Notes: generated from the letters alone by a model not told the origin. DNA of 64,000 nt from Gemmatimonadota bacterium (GCA_009840005.1 VXOR01000097.1:116488-180487); one strand, 5' to 3'. Positions 55,103-64,000 are shown, numbered from the stretch's first letter. Translations and numbers: made by a program.

Positions 55103-57064
55103 ATGCAAGGTATAAAAAAGAAAAATCAGGGCGCGGCTTCCGCAGCGGGTGTTACGGGGCGCTCCCTGCTGGTTGGGTCTTTGATGACCTTGGGCATCAG
55201 CACTATAGCGCCCTACAGCAACATGATCTTGCGCGGCTCGAACTTTGCCCTCGATTTCAGTACGGCTGGCGCTATTTTTTTGTTTTTTCTCTTTGTGTTT
55301 TTTATTCAAACCGGGCTCAAGGCCCTGCATCCCCGCTTGGGCCTGCGGCGTCAGGAACTGGTGGTCGTCTATATCATGGCCATCGTGGGCTGCGCCATCC
55401 CCAGTATGGGGCTCACCGAATACCTTCTACCCATCACTAGCGGCGTGCTCTACTACGCCACGCCGGAAAACGAGTGGGCGGCGCTGATTCATCCTTTTGT
55501 TCGTTCTTGGCTCGTACCGCAAGACTACGATGCGGCCCGGTATTTCTACGAAGGTCTGCCCCAGGGGATGCCCATACCGTGGTCCGCTTGGTTAGTGCCC
55601 CTATTGGCTTGGATGCCTCTCATTCTGTGCGTGTACGTGGCCATGATTTGCATTGCAGTCATCTTGCGACGACCTTGGATCCAGGACGAACGCCTGAACT
55701 TTCCGCTCATTCAGGTGCCCATCGCCATGATTGCCGAGGGCAAGCCAGCGGACAGACTCAGTCCCTTTTTTAAGAATCCGATTATGTGGGCGGGCTTTGC
55801 CATTCCCTTTGTCATCGGCTCCATCCGCGCCCTGCACAATTACTACGACTTTGTCCCCGATATCGTTCTGGTCACCAGCATCCCGCTTTTCCGCAATACC
55901 ACCAACCTGCAGATTGCCCTGAGCTTCCCCATGGTGGGTTTTGCCTTTCTGGTCAATCTCGATATCGCTTTTAGCGTCTGGTTTTTTAACCTAGTCGGCC
56001 GCGTCCAGGAAGGCACTCTTGGCGTTCTGGGTGTGGCGAGTACAGAAAAGCTCAATTTCGCCACCTTCCCGATTTTCGCCCACCAGGGCATGGGTGCCAT
56101 GATCGTGCTGGTATTTTTCAGTCTGTGGATGGCCCGCCGGCATCTGGTGCGAGTTTGCCGCAAGGCGTTTAGGGGGCTTCCAGATGTCGATGATTCGGAC
56201 GAGATACTCTCCTATCGGAGTGCTGTTTTCGGCCTTATAGCCACGAGCCTCTTTATAGGGGTTTGGCTGGCACTGGCGGGGCTGGCGTGGTGGGTGGTGC
56301 CCATCTATTTATTTGCCATGTTCACGCTGTTTGTCGGCATTACCCGGGTCGTGGCCGAAGGCGGCATTGCCGCCACTCGGGCACCGCTGATCGCCGCGGA
56401 TTTTGTCACCTCGGGTCTGGGATCTGCAGTGCTCGGAGGCCAGACCCTCACGGCACTGAGTTTCACTTATGTTTGGGCCGCTGACATCCGCACCTTTGTC
56501 TTGGCGTCTTGTGCCAATGGCCTCAAATTGGCCGAAGAGTATTTGCATGGGAGCAAACGGGCACTTTTTGCCGCCATCATGCTGGCCATCTGTATTAGTC
56601 TGGGGGCTTCGATCTGGGTAGTACTCTATCTGAGCTATACCTACGGCGGCGTTAATTTAGAGCCTTGGTTCTTCATCAGTGGCCCCCAAGTGCCCTTCAG
56701 ATTTGTAGCGCGCGAACTCCATACGCTAGACGGACCCGATCTGGTAGGCTGGATCTCGACCCTAGCTGGCGGCGGGGTCATGGCTGTGCTGATGATCGCG
56801 CGTCACCACCTGTTCTGGTGGCCTTTGCACCCGCTCGGGTATGCCGTCAGTGCCAGCACTTACCTGACCAACTACATTTCTTTTAGTGTCTTTTTGGCTT
56901 GGCTAATCAAAGCCATCATTCTCAAGTACGGAGGCCCGACCTATTTTCGGTTGGCTTGTCCTTTCTTTTTGGGATTGATTCTCGGCCAGTTTTCCGTGGC
57001 AGGGATGTGGCTGGTTATCGACTACTTTACGGGTATGACCGGCAATTCCATTTACTGGGTATAG
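55103..57064 (+). CDS. DUF6785/DUF6784 family multi-span membrane protein (second copy)
   Basis: 653 residues, about 13 transmembrane spans. It shares with the protein at 14861-16789 the YYATPENEWAALIHPFVRSWLV, QDERLNFPLIQVPIAMIAEG, DVDDSDEILSYRSAVFG and GMWLVIDYFTGM landmarks over the whole length, so the two are true paralogues. No ribosome site better than GAG before ATG 55103. Context here is secreted and polysaccharide-related (transglutaminase, DUF1080, sulfatase), which would suit uptake of a degradation product; this is a guess. Confidence 0.8.
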   Translation: MQGIKKKNQGAASAAGVTGRSLLVGSLMTLGISTIAPYSNMILRGSNFALDFSTAGAIFLFFLFVFFIQTGLKALHPRLGLRRQELVVVYIMAIVGCAIPSMGLTEYLLPITSGVLYYATPENEWAALIHPFVRSWLVPQDYDAARYFYEGLPQGMPIPWSAWLVPLLAWMPLILCVYVAMICIAVILRRPWIQDERLNFPLIQVPIAMIAEGKPADRLSPFFKNPIMWAGFAIPFVIGSIRALHNYYDFVPDIVLVTSIPLFRNTTNLQIALSFPMVGFAFLVNLDIAFSVWFFNLVGRVQEGTLGVLGVASTEKLNFATFPIFAHQGMGAMIVLVFFSLWMARRHLVRVCRKAFRGLPDVDDSDEILSYRSAVFGLIATSLFIGVWLALAGLAWWVVPIYLFAMFTLFVGITRVVAEGGIAATRAPLIAADFVTSGLGSAVLGGQTLTALSFTYVWAADIRTFVLASCANGLKLAEEYLHGSKRALFAAIMLAICISLGASIWVVLYLSYTYGGVNLEPWFFISGPQVPFRFVARELHTLDGPDLVGWISTLAGGGVMAVLMIARHHLFWWPLHPLGYAVSASTYLTNYISFSVFLAWLIKAIILKYGGPTYFRLACPFFLGLILGQFSVAGMWLVIDYFTGMTGNSIYWV

Positions 57065-57070
57065 ACTCTC

Positions 57071-57796
57071 TCAGCTTTCGTCGTACCCCTTTACAGGCCG
57101 CGCCCAGATATTGCGATAGCGCACTAAGTCGCCGTGGTCTTGCAGGCGCAGTGGGCCGGTGGGGGGATGCACTTCGTAGCGATAGACGCCGCGATGACCC
57201 GTGGGGCCTAACACCTCGACGTGGTGGTGGACCAAGACGCCGTTGTGCACCAGGGTCAGATAGGCCGGGCTGACTAGCTCGGCACCGTTGAAGCGCGGGG
57301 CCGTCCAGAAGATGTCGTAGGTCTGCCACTCGCCGGGCGGGCGACAGGCGTTGACCAGCGGCGGGTACTCGCCATAGACCGCGGCCGTGGTGCCGTCGGC
57401 ATACGTGGGGTTGTCGTACCCGTCGAGGACTTGGATCTCGTACAGGCTCATGAGGAAAACGCCGCTGTTGCCGCGCCCTTGGCTCTCGCCTTTGACCTCG
57501 CTGGGGCAGGCAAATTCGAGGTGGTACTGGACATCGCCAAAGCGCGCTGTGCTGACGATGTCGCCGGAGCGGGGCGCGACCTCCATGTAGCCGTCGGCCA
57601 CTTGCCAAGGGGCGTCGCCGCCGTTGGCGCTCTGCCAGCCGTCGAGGCTGGTGCCGTCGAAGAGGACGACCGCGTCGGAGGGGGGGCTGTTGTCGTGGCC
57701 GGGCGTTACGACCGCCGGGGCGGGCCGTTGGTGATCGTGGACGCAATAGGGAGAGTTGGGTAGCATGGGGGTATCGTCGTACCCTGATTTGCCCAT
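57071..57796 (-). CDS. DUF1080 (3-keto-disaccharide hydrolase-type) protein
   Basis: 241 residues from ATG 57796 (AAGGAGC 9 bases upstream). The concanavalin-like DUF1080 domain is clear: VVLFDGTSLDGWQSANGG (near residue 43), APWQVADGYMEV, FGDVQYHLEFACP, GNSGVFLMSLYEIQVLDGYDN, and WQTYDIFWTAPRFNG. Characterised members cleave 3-keto-disaccharides. No signal peptide is seen, unlike many relatives. Convergent with the DUF6785 gene, with only 6 bases between the stop codons. Confidence 0.88.
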   Translation of the reverse strand: MGKSGYDDTPMLPNSPYCVHDHQRPAPAVVTPGHDNSPPSDAVVLFDGTSLDGWQSANGGDAPWQVADGYMEVAPRSGDIVSTARFGDVQYHLEFACPSEVKGESQGRGNSGVFLMSLYEIQVLDGYDNPTYADGTTAAVYGEYPPLVNACRPPGEWQTYDIFWTAPRFNGAELVSPAYLTLVHNGVLVHHHVEVLGPTGHRGVYRYEVHPPTGPLRLQDHGDLVRYRNIWARPVKGYDES

Positions 57797-57918
57797 CTGG
57801 AAAAGCTCCTTGTTTGGGGTTGGATAGGTTGGCATATAAAGGTAGTAAGACGCGCTCGCGTCAATAGCTTGCCATTGCGCATTGCGTTATATTGAGTGCC
57901 GTTCAACAGGAGGGCGTG

Positions 57919-59913
57919 ATGGTACGCGCACCGATGTACAGAATCGCACTGCTCACACTTGTGCTGTGCTCCTCGGCGGAAGCGCAAATATCGCTGTGGC
58001 AAATCGGCGGGGCCGGGCTAGCGTGGGACGAAAGCGACACCACGCGGATCATCGTGGATATCGACGCCGAGCGCATCCGGCCCGTGTACTTTGCCGACAG
58101 CGACAACATGTTTCTGTCGGTAGCGGGTTGGTCCGAACTGATCGCCCCGCGCGAACTAGGGTACATCGACGGGCATCAGCCGCGGCTGTGGTACCTGGAC
58201 GGTACCAATGTCAACCGGACTTCGTACTTCGACAGCCCGCTCTACGTGGATGGGCTGCGAAGCACGTACAACACCGCCCGCGATGGCTATTGGACCATCG
58301 ACATCGGCGTGCCCGTGCCGGCCGCACGCTTTGGGTTTGTCACGCCGACCGAGGGAACCCGCTCCGACGGCGTGCCGCTCAATCAAGACCCCGTGCCAGC
58401 CTTTGAGGTGAGCATTGCCGCCGAGGCGGGCGACATCCTCGCGCAAAAGGGCTATCACCGCTTGAACACCCTCATCGCCGACGTGCCGGTCAACTTCGAC
58501 CCAGAGGTCGAGATCGATTTCCCCCAGCAATACGTGCGCTTTGTGCGCTACCAGCGCAAAGCATCTGTGCTCGACGAGCAGCGCACTACCGACAGCAATA
58601 CGGTGCGCGGCACCATTGCCGAATTTGTGCTCACCGGCCGCGGCGTGCCCAAGCGAGCCATCTACCGCAGCAAAATTCTCGACTTGGGGGCCGAGGTGAA
58701 CTTTGGCCGCTTGGCGTGGGCCGCGCGCACCATGCGGATGGTCGGCGAAGAAGCCGTGGTCGTGTCAGACGCCGAGGCATGGGTGGAGGTGGAGGTGCGG
58801 GCCGGCCGCGACGGCGACCCCAACGTCTACCGAGAATACACGGACTCGGGCCGGGAGTTTGTAGTGACGCGAGAGCGCTACGAAAACGACCTACGCCTGC
58901 CTGAGACCGAGGGCATCCTGCAAATCGACCGCCAGCCCGGCATTCGCGCTTCCATTGGCTACGACAGCGAGAATTGGTCTTTTTGGTCTAGCCCCATTAC
59001 AGAATCCGGCACTTGGCTCGACCTGCGCAACGGCTCGCATTTGCAGCTCCAAATCACCCTGCAAAGCCGGGCCTTTGGTGATTGGGTAGAGCTCGATTCG
59101 CTGTGGATTGAGACCTCGCCGCCCTTGGCCGCGCAGATTGTAGGCGAAGTTGCGCGTGCCGCCGACATGCAGCCTCCTCCGGGTTTTGTCCAAGTCGAGC
59201 TGGGGGCGCGGGAGACGTTTGTGTACGACGTGCGCGCCTCGTTTGCCAGTGCCGCTGAGGGTGGCTTTGACCGGGTGCGGATCCACACGGGCATTGCGCC
59301 CGAGTTTGCGCGCTTGGAAATGGGCGACCCGCTCGCGGCCGTCGAGCCGCTGGCCGTGGTCGAAGGCGACGCGAGCTTGGAGGTATTGCTGCCGCACAAA
59401 GTGACTGCCGCGTCCAACGAGCCGCTGCGGGTAGTTTTTGCTGCGGAAGTCTTTGCGCGCGCGACGACCTTTACCGGCGAAGTGTTGACCGAGGACGAAA
59501 ACCGCCTGCCGCAGCCGATTGAGCCGGGCGACGCCAGCGCCGCTGTTTCCACCAATAGCCTGCGGGTGCTCGGGGCTGCGAACCCGGCCGCGAAGATCGT
59601 CCAGCGCGTGCGCTTGTCGAGCGGGGTCGTCACGCCCAACGGCGATGGGGTCAACGACCGTTTAGCTATAGAGTACGCGCTCTTCCTACTGCCCGCTCCC
59701 GTGCCGGTGATACTCGATGTGTACGACTTGGCGGGCAACCGCCGCGCCCACGTGGAGGTCGGCGCACAGGGGACTGGCCCGCAGCGGGCCTTTTGGGATG
59801 GCCGCGACGCGCAGGGCGCACTTTTGCCGCCGGGCTTGTACTTATTGGATTTGGCGTTGGTGACTGAGGCCCAGCACGGGCGGGCACTTCTGCCTGTTGG
59901 CTTGGCCTATTAA
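57919..59913 (+). CDS. Exported beta-sandwich protein with FlgD/gliding-type C-terminal module
   Basis: 664 residues from ATG 57919 (AGGAGG 5 bases upstream); signal peptide ends CSSAEAQ. Discoidin-like strands such as PQQYVRFVRYQRK and KRAIYRSKILDLGAEVNFGRL, then NWSFWSSPITESGTW...LQLQITLQSR...ELDSLWIETS, the recurring module. The C terminus has VVTPNGDGVNDRLAIEY, ILDVYDLAGNRRAHV, FWDGRDAQGALLPPGLYLLDL and ends GLAY. It is followed after 11 bases by a homologue, and both precede a sulfatase, so this is a probable three-gene operon. Confidence 0.82.
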   Translation: MVRAPMYRIALLTLVLCSSAEAQISLWQIGGAGLAWDESDTTRIIVDIDAERIRPVYFADSDNMFLSVAGWSELIAPRELGYIDGHQPRLWYLDGTNVNRTSYFDSPLYVDGLRSTYNTARDGYWTIDIGVPVPAARFGFVTPTEGTRSDGVPLNQDPVPAFEVSIAAEAGDILAQKGYHRLNTLIADVPVNFDPEVEIDFPQQYVRFVRYQRKASVLDEQRTTDSNTVRGTIAEFVLTGRGVPKRAIYRSKILDLGAEVNFGRLAWAARTMRMVGEEAVVVSDAEAWVEVEVRAGRDGDPNVYREYTDSGREFVVTRERYENDLRLPETEGILQIDRQPGIRASIGYDSENWSFWSSPITESGTWLDLRNGSHLQLQITLQSRAFGDWVELDSLWIETSPPLAAQIVGEVARAADMQPPPGFVQVELGARETFVYDVRASFASAAEGGFDRVRIHTGIAPEFARLEMGDPLAAVEPLAVVEGDASLEVLLPHKVTAASNEPLRVVFAAEVFARATTFTGEVLTEDENRLPQPIEPGDASAAVSTNSLRVLGAANPAAKIVQRVRLSSGVVTPNGDGVNDRLAIEYALFLLPAPVPVILDVYDLAGNRRAHVEVGAQGTGPQRAFWDGRDAQGALLPPGLYLLDLALVTEAQHGRALLPVGLAY

Positions 59914-59924
59914 GGGAGCAACGC

Positions 59925-62255
59925 ATGAAGATATTTTTCTGGTGTGCGACTCTCAGCCTGTTAGCCCGCCCCCTCGCGGCTGAGGTGTTTACCTTTGACA
60001 GCGCCGAAAAGTGGCAGACTTGGCAACTGCCGCAAGGGTTGGTACAGCTCGGCCCGTCTGGGCACTTAGAGCTGGTCAAGTTCCGCAAGAACATCGATCC
60101 CGTGCGCAATGCGAGCCGGTTTTTCCACGATACGATGGAGCGGAAAGCTGTTCAGGGCGGCATCTTCCGGGCTGGGTCCAATCCAAGGGACGCCGCCAAT
60201 ATCATCGACGGCGACGCCAACACCTTCTGGCAGCCCGACCCGGCCGATCCGCTGGCCAAATGGGAAGTCGAGATTGATCTCGGGCGGGCGGTGTTGGCCC
60301 AAGAGTTGCGCTTGCGCTTTCCCGACCAAGAAGGCGCGCGTCCCTTGCGGCAGTTTACGGTCTATGTGGCCACGGGAGGGACGATTGATCCCCGCAAGGA
60401 TATCTTCCGCTTTGAGTCGGTGTATCAGACGACCTTGCCCAACCAAGAGACCGAGATTCGCATCGGGCTGAGCGGGCGCAACGACGTCACGCGGGTCCTA
60501 GACCCCGGCCTAGATGTGGCGTTTGAGGACGCGTCGCGTTTTCGGGTTATCCAGTACATTCGCATCGGCGTCGATGAGCAGAGTGCGGACGCAGCTCTCG
60601 CCGAGGTCGAGGTGAGCGCTGTCGGCGACAATGTTATCCTCGGCGTCCTAGAGCGCGGAGGGATCTTCAAAACCGGCCTAGTCGTCCGCGACGTGGAGGG
60701 CTTGGTTGACGGCGACATGAATACCTATGCCAACAAGTTCACTACCTACCGAGCTACCTCTGGTTGGCGCAACGAAGGGCTGTGGTGGGAACTGGACCTC
60801 GGGGCCCAATTCTGGATTGACGAGATATTCCTCTACTTCAACAACCAGGGCGAGGGGGCTTCCGGCTCTTCGGTGCGCAACGGAGGCACGGGATTCGCCT
60901 TCTTGGTCTCGGACGGTCGGCGCACGACCTCGGGCGAGGTAGATTACGATCGCTTGGTGGGCCACGGCAACGAGCAAAATCCCTTCGCCGGTCCAGAGCG
61001 GCACTATCGCTACCTGTTCAAGCCGCGCAAAGTGCGCTACCTGTTCTGGCACGGCTTCCTGACTTCGCATGAGTGGCACGCGCGTGCGGCCGAACTGATG
61101 CTGTTTTCGCCCGGCTATCCAGCGCAAGCGGTGTTGCGCTCGGGCTTTATCGACTTGGGCAAGGTCGTCGGCGATGGCCGTGCCAAGGCGATAAAGCGCC
61201 TGTTGTGGGACGCGGATTTGCCGGTGGGAACGCGGATGCAACTGCGCTCCCGCTCGGGCGTGAAGCTCAGCGAGGAGTACACGTATCACAACAAGATTGG
61301 CGAAATAGTAACCGAAGAGAAGTGGCTCAGCTCACCCAAGGTGCTGCGCGGGCAGGTGGATACCGCGCTGGTCGTAGGCGAAGATTGGGGCGCGTGGAGC
61401 AATGTCTATCAGCTCTCGGGCGAAGTCTTCCAGTCGGATAGCCCGCGCCGCTTCATCCAGCTAGAGGCCCTGCTCTCGACCGAGGATCCGCAAGTCGCGC
61501 CCGTGTTGCGCTCGCTGTCGATTGAGTTTGAGGACGCCTTGGTGACCGAGGCCAAGGGGGAGATTTGGCCGCGCGAGGCCCAGCCCAACGAGGACACGCG
61601 CTTTACCTATATGTTGTGGCCGACGGCTGCCGAAGACGACAGCGGCTTCGACCGGCTGCGGCTCGCCGCTCCCGGCGGCTGGCTGGAGACTGGAGCGGTG
61701 GAAGTAACTCTTGCCGGCGAGACTATCGCTCTAGAGGAGGTCTCGCAGCGGGGCGACTCTTTATTCGTGGCCTTGGGCCAGCGCGTTGGCGGCGATTCGC
61801 TAGAAGTGCATTTCACTGCGCGTCTGTGGCGCAATGCCACGGTATTCAGCGCGGAGCTTGGTCATGGAGACCGACCGGGCCTGTGGCAGTCCGTGGAGGC
61901 TGCGGCGCGGCGCGCCAACGTGGTGCTCCTGCCGGACCTGACCGGTAGCGACCGACTCATCGGCGATCTAGAACTGGCTCCGGCCACCCTTACGCCCAAT
62001 GGCGACGGGGTCAACGACCAAGTGCATATTCGCTTCGTGGTCTTCAAGGTGGAGACGGCGACGCCGCGGGTGCGGGTATTCGACTTGGCGGGTCGCGTGG
62101 TGGCCGAGTTGGCCGCTATGGGTGAGTCCTACACGTGGTCTGGGCGCGATGCCCAAGGGGCGCTGGTGCCTCCGGGTCTGTACCTCTGCCACATTGATCT
62201 CGGTGCCGCTTCGGGCGAGGACGTGGCTGTGCGCCCCGTCGCTGTCATTTACTAA
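59925..62255 (+). CDS. Exported double-discoidin protein with FlgD/gliding-type C-terminal module
   Basis: 776 residues; signal peptide ends RPLAAE. Two F5/8 type C domains are seen: IIDGDANTFWQPD...WEVEIDLGRAVLAQELRLRFP (about 90-220) and LVDGDMNTYANKF...WWELDLGAQFWIDEIFLYF (about 265-400). Then comes the WGAWSNVYQLSG...RRFIQLEALLST...PVLRSLSIEF module and a C terminus with TLTPNGDGVNDQVHI, VRVFDLAGRVVAEL, WSGRDAQGALVPPGLYLCHI, ending AVIY. Discoidin domains usually bind sugars, so this may anchor the cell or an enzyme to polysaccharide. Confidence 0.85.
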   Translation: MKIFFWCATLSLLARPLAAEVFTFDSAEKWQTWQLPQGLVQLGPSGHLELVKFRKNIDPVRNASRFFHDTMERKAVQGGIFRAGSNPRDAANIIDGDANTFWQPDPADPLAKWEVEIDLGRAVLAQELRLRFPDQEGARPLRQFTVYVATGGTIDPRKDIFRFESVYQTTLPNQETEIRIGLSGRNDVTRVLDPGLDVAFEDASRFRVIQYIRIGVDEQSADAALAEVEVSAVGDNVILGVLERGGIFKTGLVVRDVEGLVDGDMNTYANKFTTYRATSGWRNEGLWWELDLGAQFWIDEIFLYFNNQGEGASGSSVRNGGTGFAFLVSDGRRTTSGEVDYDRLVGHGNEQNPFAGPERHYRYLFKPRKVRYLFWHGFLTSHEWHARAAELMLFSPGYPAQAVLRSGFIDLGKVVGDGRAKAIKRLLWDADLPVGTRMQLRSRSGVKLSEEYTYHNKIGEIVTEEKWLSSPKVLRGQVDTALVVGEDWGAWSNVYQLSGEVFQSDSPRRFIQLEALLSTEDPQVAPVLRSLSIEFEDALVTEAKGEIWPREAQPNEDTRFTYMLWPTAAEDDSGFDRLRLAAPGGWLETGAVEVTLAGETIALEEVSQRGDSLFVALGQRVGGDSLEVHFTARLWRNATVFSAELGHGDRPGLWQSVEAAARRANVVLLPDLTGSDRLIGDLELAPATLTPNGDGVNDQVHIRFVVFKVETATPRVRVFDLAGRVVAELAAMGESYTWSGRDAQGALVPPGLYLCHIDLGAASGEDVAVRPVAVIY

Positions 62256-62276
62256 TCCTCTTTCGCAAGGAGTTCC

Positions 62277-63680
62277 ATGTCGCGTCCCAATATCCTCTTC
62301 ATTATGACCGACGATCACGCGGCCCACGCCATGAGTTGCTACGGCAGTCGCATCAACACCACGCCCAACCTCGACCGCATTGCCCAAGGCGGCATGCGCT
62401 TTAACAACTGCTTTTGCACCAATTCGATTTGCGGCCCCTCCCGCGCCACCATCCTCACCGGCACGTATAATCACATCAACGGCATGACCACCTTAAACTC
62501 GCGCCATGACAACCGCCAGCTCAACTTTGCCAAGCTCTTGCAGGGCGTCGGTTATCAGACCGCTATGGTCGGCAAGTGGCATCTAGGCCAGGGGCCGGCC
62601 CATTGGCCCACCGGATTTGACTACTACAACATCCTCCAGGGCCAAGGCCCTTACTTTGACCCGGAAATGGTGTGCAACGGCGACAAGGTTCAATACCAAG
62701 GCTACACCACCGATATTATCACCGACCTGTCGCTCGACTGGCTCCGGGAACGCGACAAGGAGCGGCCCTTTTGCCTGATGTACCACCACAAGGCCCCGCA
62801 CCGCCCTTGGGAGCCGGACGAAAAACACGCCCACCTGTACGAAGACGAGGATATTCCCGAGCCAAAGACTTTTGACGACGACTACCAGAATCGGGCGGCT
62901 GCCGCCGGAGCCGCCAAAATGCGCGTTGACCGCGACCTCAACGCCACCGATCTCAAGCAGCCTGTACCCGCAGGCCTGACCCCGGAAGAGGAGAAAAAGT
63001 GGAAGTACCAGCGCTACATAAAGGACTATCTGCGCTGCGTTGCCTCGGTTGATGACAACGTCGGCCGCGTGCTCGACTATCTCGACGCCGAGGGCATTGC
63101 CGACGACACCATCGTCGTCTATACCTCGGATCAGGGCTTTTTCCTCGGCGACCACGGCTGGTACGACAAGCGCTTCATGTACGAGGAATCGCTGCGCATG
63201 CCCTTCCTCATCCGCTATCCCCGCGCCATTGCCGCCGGCAGCGTCAGTGCCGACATGATTCTCAACGTTGACTTTGCGCCCACGTTCCTCGACTACGCTG
63301 GCGTGGCCATTCCCGATGTCTTCCAAGGCCGCTCCATGCGCCCCGTGCTGGAGGGACGAACCCCGGACGACTGGCAGACGACGATGTACTACCGCTACTG
63401 GATGCACTTGGCACACCACCACGTGTACGCCCACTACGGAGTCCGCACCCTGCGCTACAAGCTCATCTACTACTATGCCGATGCCTTAAGCCAGCCTGGT
63501 GCCCTAGACGAGCGCAAAGAGCCGGAGTGGGAATTGTTCGATCTGGAAAAGGATCCGTGCGAATTGGTCAATGTGTACCACGACCCGGCCTATGCGGAAG
63601 TGGTGCGCCAATTGCGCGGGGAATTGCGCCGCCTACAGGAAAAAGTGGGCGACCAGCCATACGCGGAGGAAGAGCCGTAA
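62277..63680 (+). CDS. Sulfatase (formylglycine-dependent, type I)
   Basis: 467 residues. The motif C52-G-P-S-R56 in ICGPSRATILTG is the C-x-P-S-R site whose Cys is oxidised to formylglycine; metal-binding Asp12 and Asp13 lie in IMTDDH, and VVYTSDQGFFLGDHGWYDKR supplies the later Asp/Asn-type and His residues. VGKWHLGQG is also typical. It hydrolyses sulfate esters, most likely on sulfated polysaccharide. There is no signal peptide, so it may be cytosolic or use another export route. It follows the discoidin gene by 21 bases. Confidence 0.92.
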   Translation: MSRPNILFIMTDDHAAHAMSCYGSRINTTPNLDRIAQGGMRFNNCFCTNSICGPSRATILTGTYNHINGMTTLNSRHDNRQLNFAKLLQGVGYQTAMVGKWHLGQGPAHWPTGFDYYNILQGQGPYFDPEMVCNGDKVQYQGYTTDIITDLSLDWLRERDKERPFCLMYHHKAPHRPWEPDEKHAHLYEDEDIPEPKTFDDDYQNRAAAAGAAKMRVDRDLNATDLKQPVPAGLTPEEEKKWKYQRYIKDYLRCVASVDDNVGRVLDYLDAEGIADDTIVVYTSDQGFFLGDHGWYDKRFMYEESLRMPFLIRYPRAIAAGSVSADMILNVDFAPTFLDYAGVAIPDVFQGRSMRPVLEGRTPDDWQTTMYYRYWMHLAHHHVYAHYGVRTLRYKLIYYYADALSQPGALDERKEPEWELFDLEKDPCELVNVYHDPAYAEVVRQLRGELRRLQEKVGDQPYAEEEP

Positions 63681-63703
63681 AGGGCTCTCAATACCAAGCG
63701 CGT

Positions 63704-63729
63704 GAGAATTTCAAAGATGAAAATTCTCC
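63704..63729. terminator. Possible bidirectional terminator between convergent genes
   Basis: GAGAATTT (63704-63711) and AAATTCTC (63722-63729) make an 8-bp AT-rich stem between the sulfatase stop (63680) and the stop of the minus-strand epimerase (63732). Stability is modest. Confidence 0.35.
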
Positions 63730-63731
63730 GA

Positions 63732-64000
63732 TTAAAAACGAATTCTCTGCTCTGTGAACCAATTGAGGGCATCGCGGATCGATTCTTTAAGTGGCCGAGA
63801 CTTGTATCCCAATTGACTTATCGCTAGGGATTCATCAATGGATGCCGGGCAGTCGCGCAAGAGTTTGAGCGAATTGCGGGAGTAAAGAGACGATAGGTTG
63901 CGCTTTGCAGCACGTGATTTAATTAAGGGCAACACTGTCTGGGCTAGAGAATAGGGCACGACAGGACGCTTTACATTACGCCCCAGAACTTGGGAACACA
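63732..64000 (-). CDS. NAD-dependent epimerase/dehydratase, C-terminal end (partial)
   Basis: At least 89 residues; the gene continues past the window edge. The frame stays open from 64000 (CSQVLGRNVKRPVVPYSLAQ), so the GTG at 63959 is an internal Val codon and not the start. SIDESLAISQLGYKSRPLKESIRDALNWF matches the end of extended SDR nucleotide-sugar epimerases, where the loaded lysine-rich helix packs on the substrate domain. The nucleotide-binding half is not in view, so substrate cannot be judged. Confidence 0.7.
   Translation of the reverse strand, partial: CSQVLGRNVKRPVVPYSLAQTVLPLIKSRAAKRNLSSLYSRNSLKLLRDCPASIDESLAISQLGYKSRPLKESIRDALNWFTEQRIRF

Overview
This window reads as a gene-dense chromosome segment of a diderm (Gram-negative-type) bacterium with mostly GC-rich coding. 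The mix of DUF6785/DUF6784 membrane proteins, two creatininase-fold proteins, an ASPIC/UnbV-TPR lipoprotein, a DUF1080 protein, a sulfatase and exported proteins with FlgD-like or T9SS-like C-terminal modules suggests the FCB side of the tree, for example Latescibacterota or a relative. This is an inference from gene content; no rRNA or tRNA gene is visible to anchor it.

Layout. 1-9.3 kb: a partial tandem-duplicated uvrA on the minus strand, a divergent higBA-type toxin-antitoxin pair, then a plus-strand run (sugar-phosphate isomerase fold, thpR, creatininase fold, THUMP methyltransferase, SDR) ending in an AT-rich island with a lone DNA methyltransferase. 9.4-14.6 kb: minus-strand cupin / Gfo-Idh-MocA / GHL10 hydrolase operon and a SNF2-SWIM helicase. 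14.9-23.2 kb: a multi-span DUF6785 protein, a SelA-fold PLP enzyme, an SppA protease fused to an envelope beta domain, an AAA ATPase, tsaC and a second creatininase-fold gene. 23.3-30.8 kb: selB, a PEP-synthase/rifampin-phosphotransferase-like protein and an ASPIC-TPR lipoprotein.

30.9-52.7 kb is the most unusual part: fourteen minus-strand genes forming a cell-envelope locus. It encodes an ExbB/ExbD/ExbD proton-channel set, a CsgG-like protein, two lipoproteins, a single-span DUF4159 protein in the place where TonB would be expected, a DUF5683-like protein, a 1080-residue TPR protein, three large paralogous exported proteins with an internal Ca-binding-type Asp/Asn cassette and a beta-rich C terminus, and two exported proteins with FlgD/T9SS-like C termini. 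I read it as a proton-motive-force-driven outer-membrane machine of unknown purpose plus its surface clients.

52.9-64 kb: a transglutaminase-fold protein, a second DUF6785 protein, a DUF1080 protein, two more discoidin/FlgD exported proteins that resemble the one at 48.6-50.7 kb, a sulfatase, and the C-terminal end of an NAD-dependent epimerase. A beta-sandwich segment of WSxW...PVL-x-S-L type recurs in the transglutaminase and all three discoidin proteins, linking the two regions.

Small repeats are also present: GGCTTCGAC...TGAGCTCAGCCGAA palindromic segments sit in frame inside three unrelated genes (uvrA, SDR, GHL10), and MITE-like inverted-repeat elements lie at 16790-16913 and 30780-30923.
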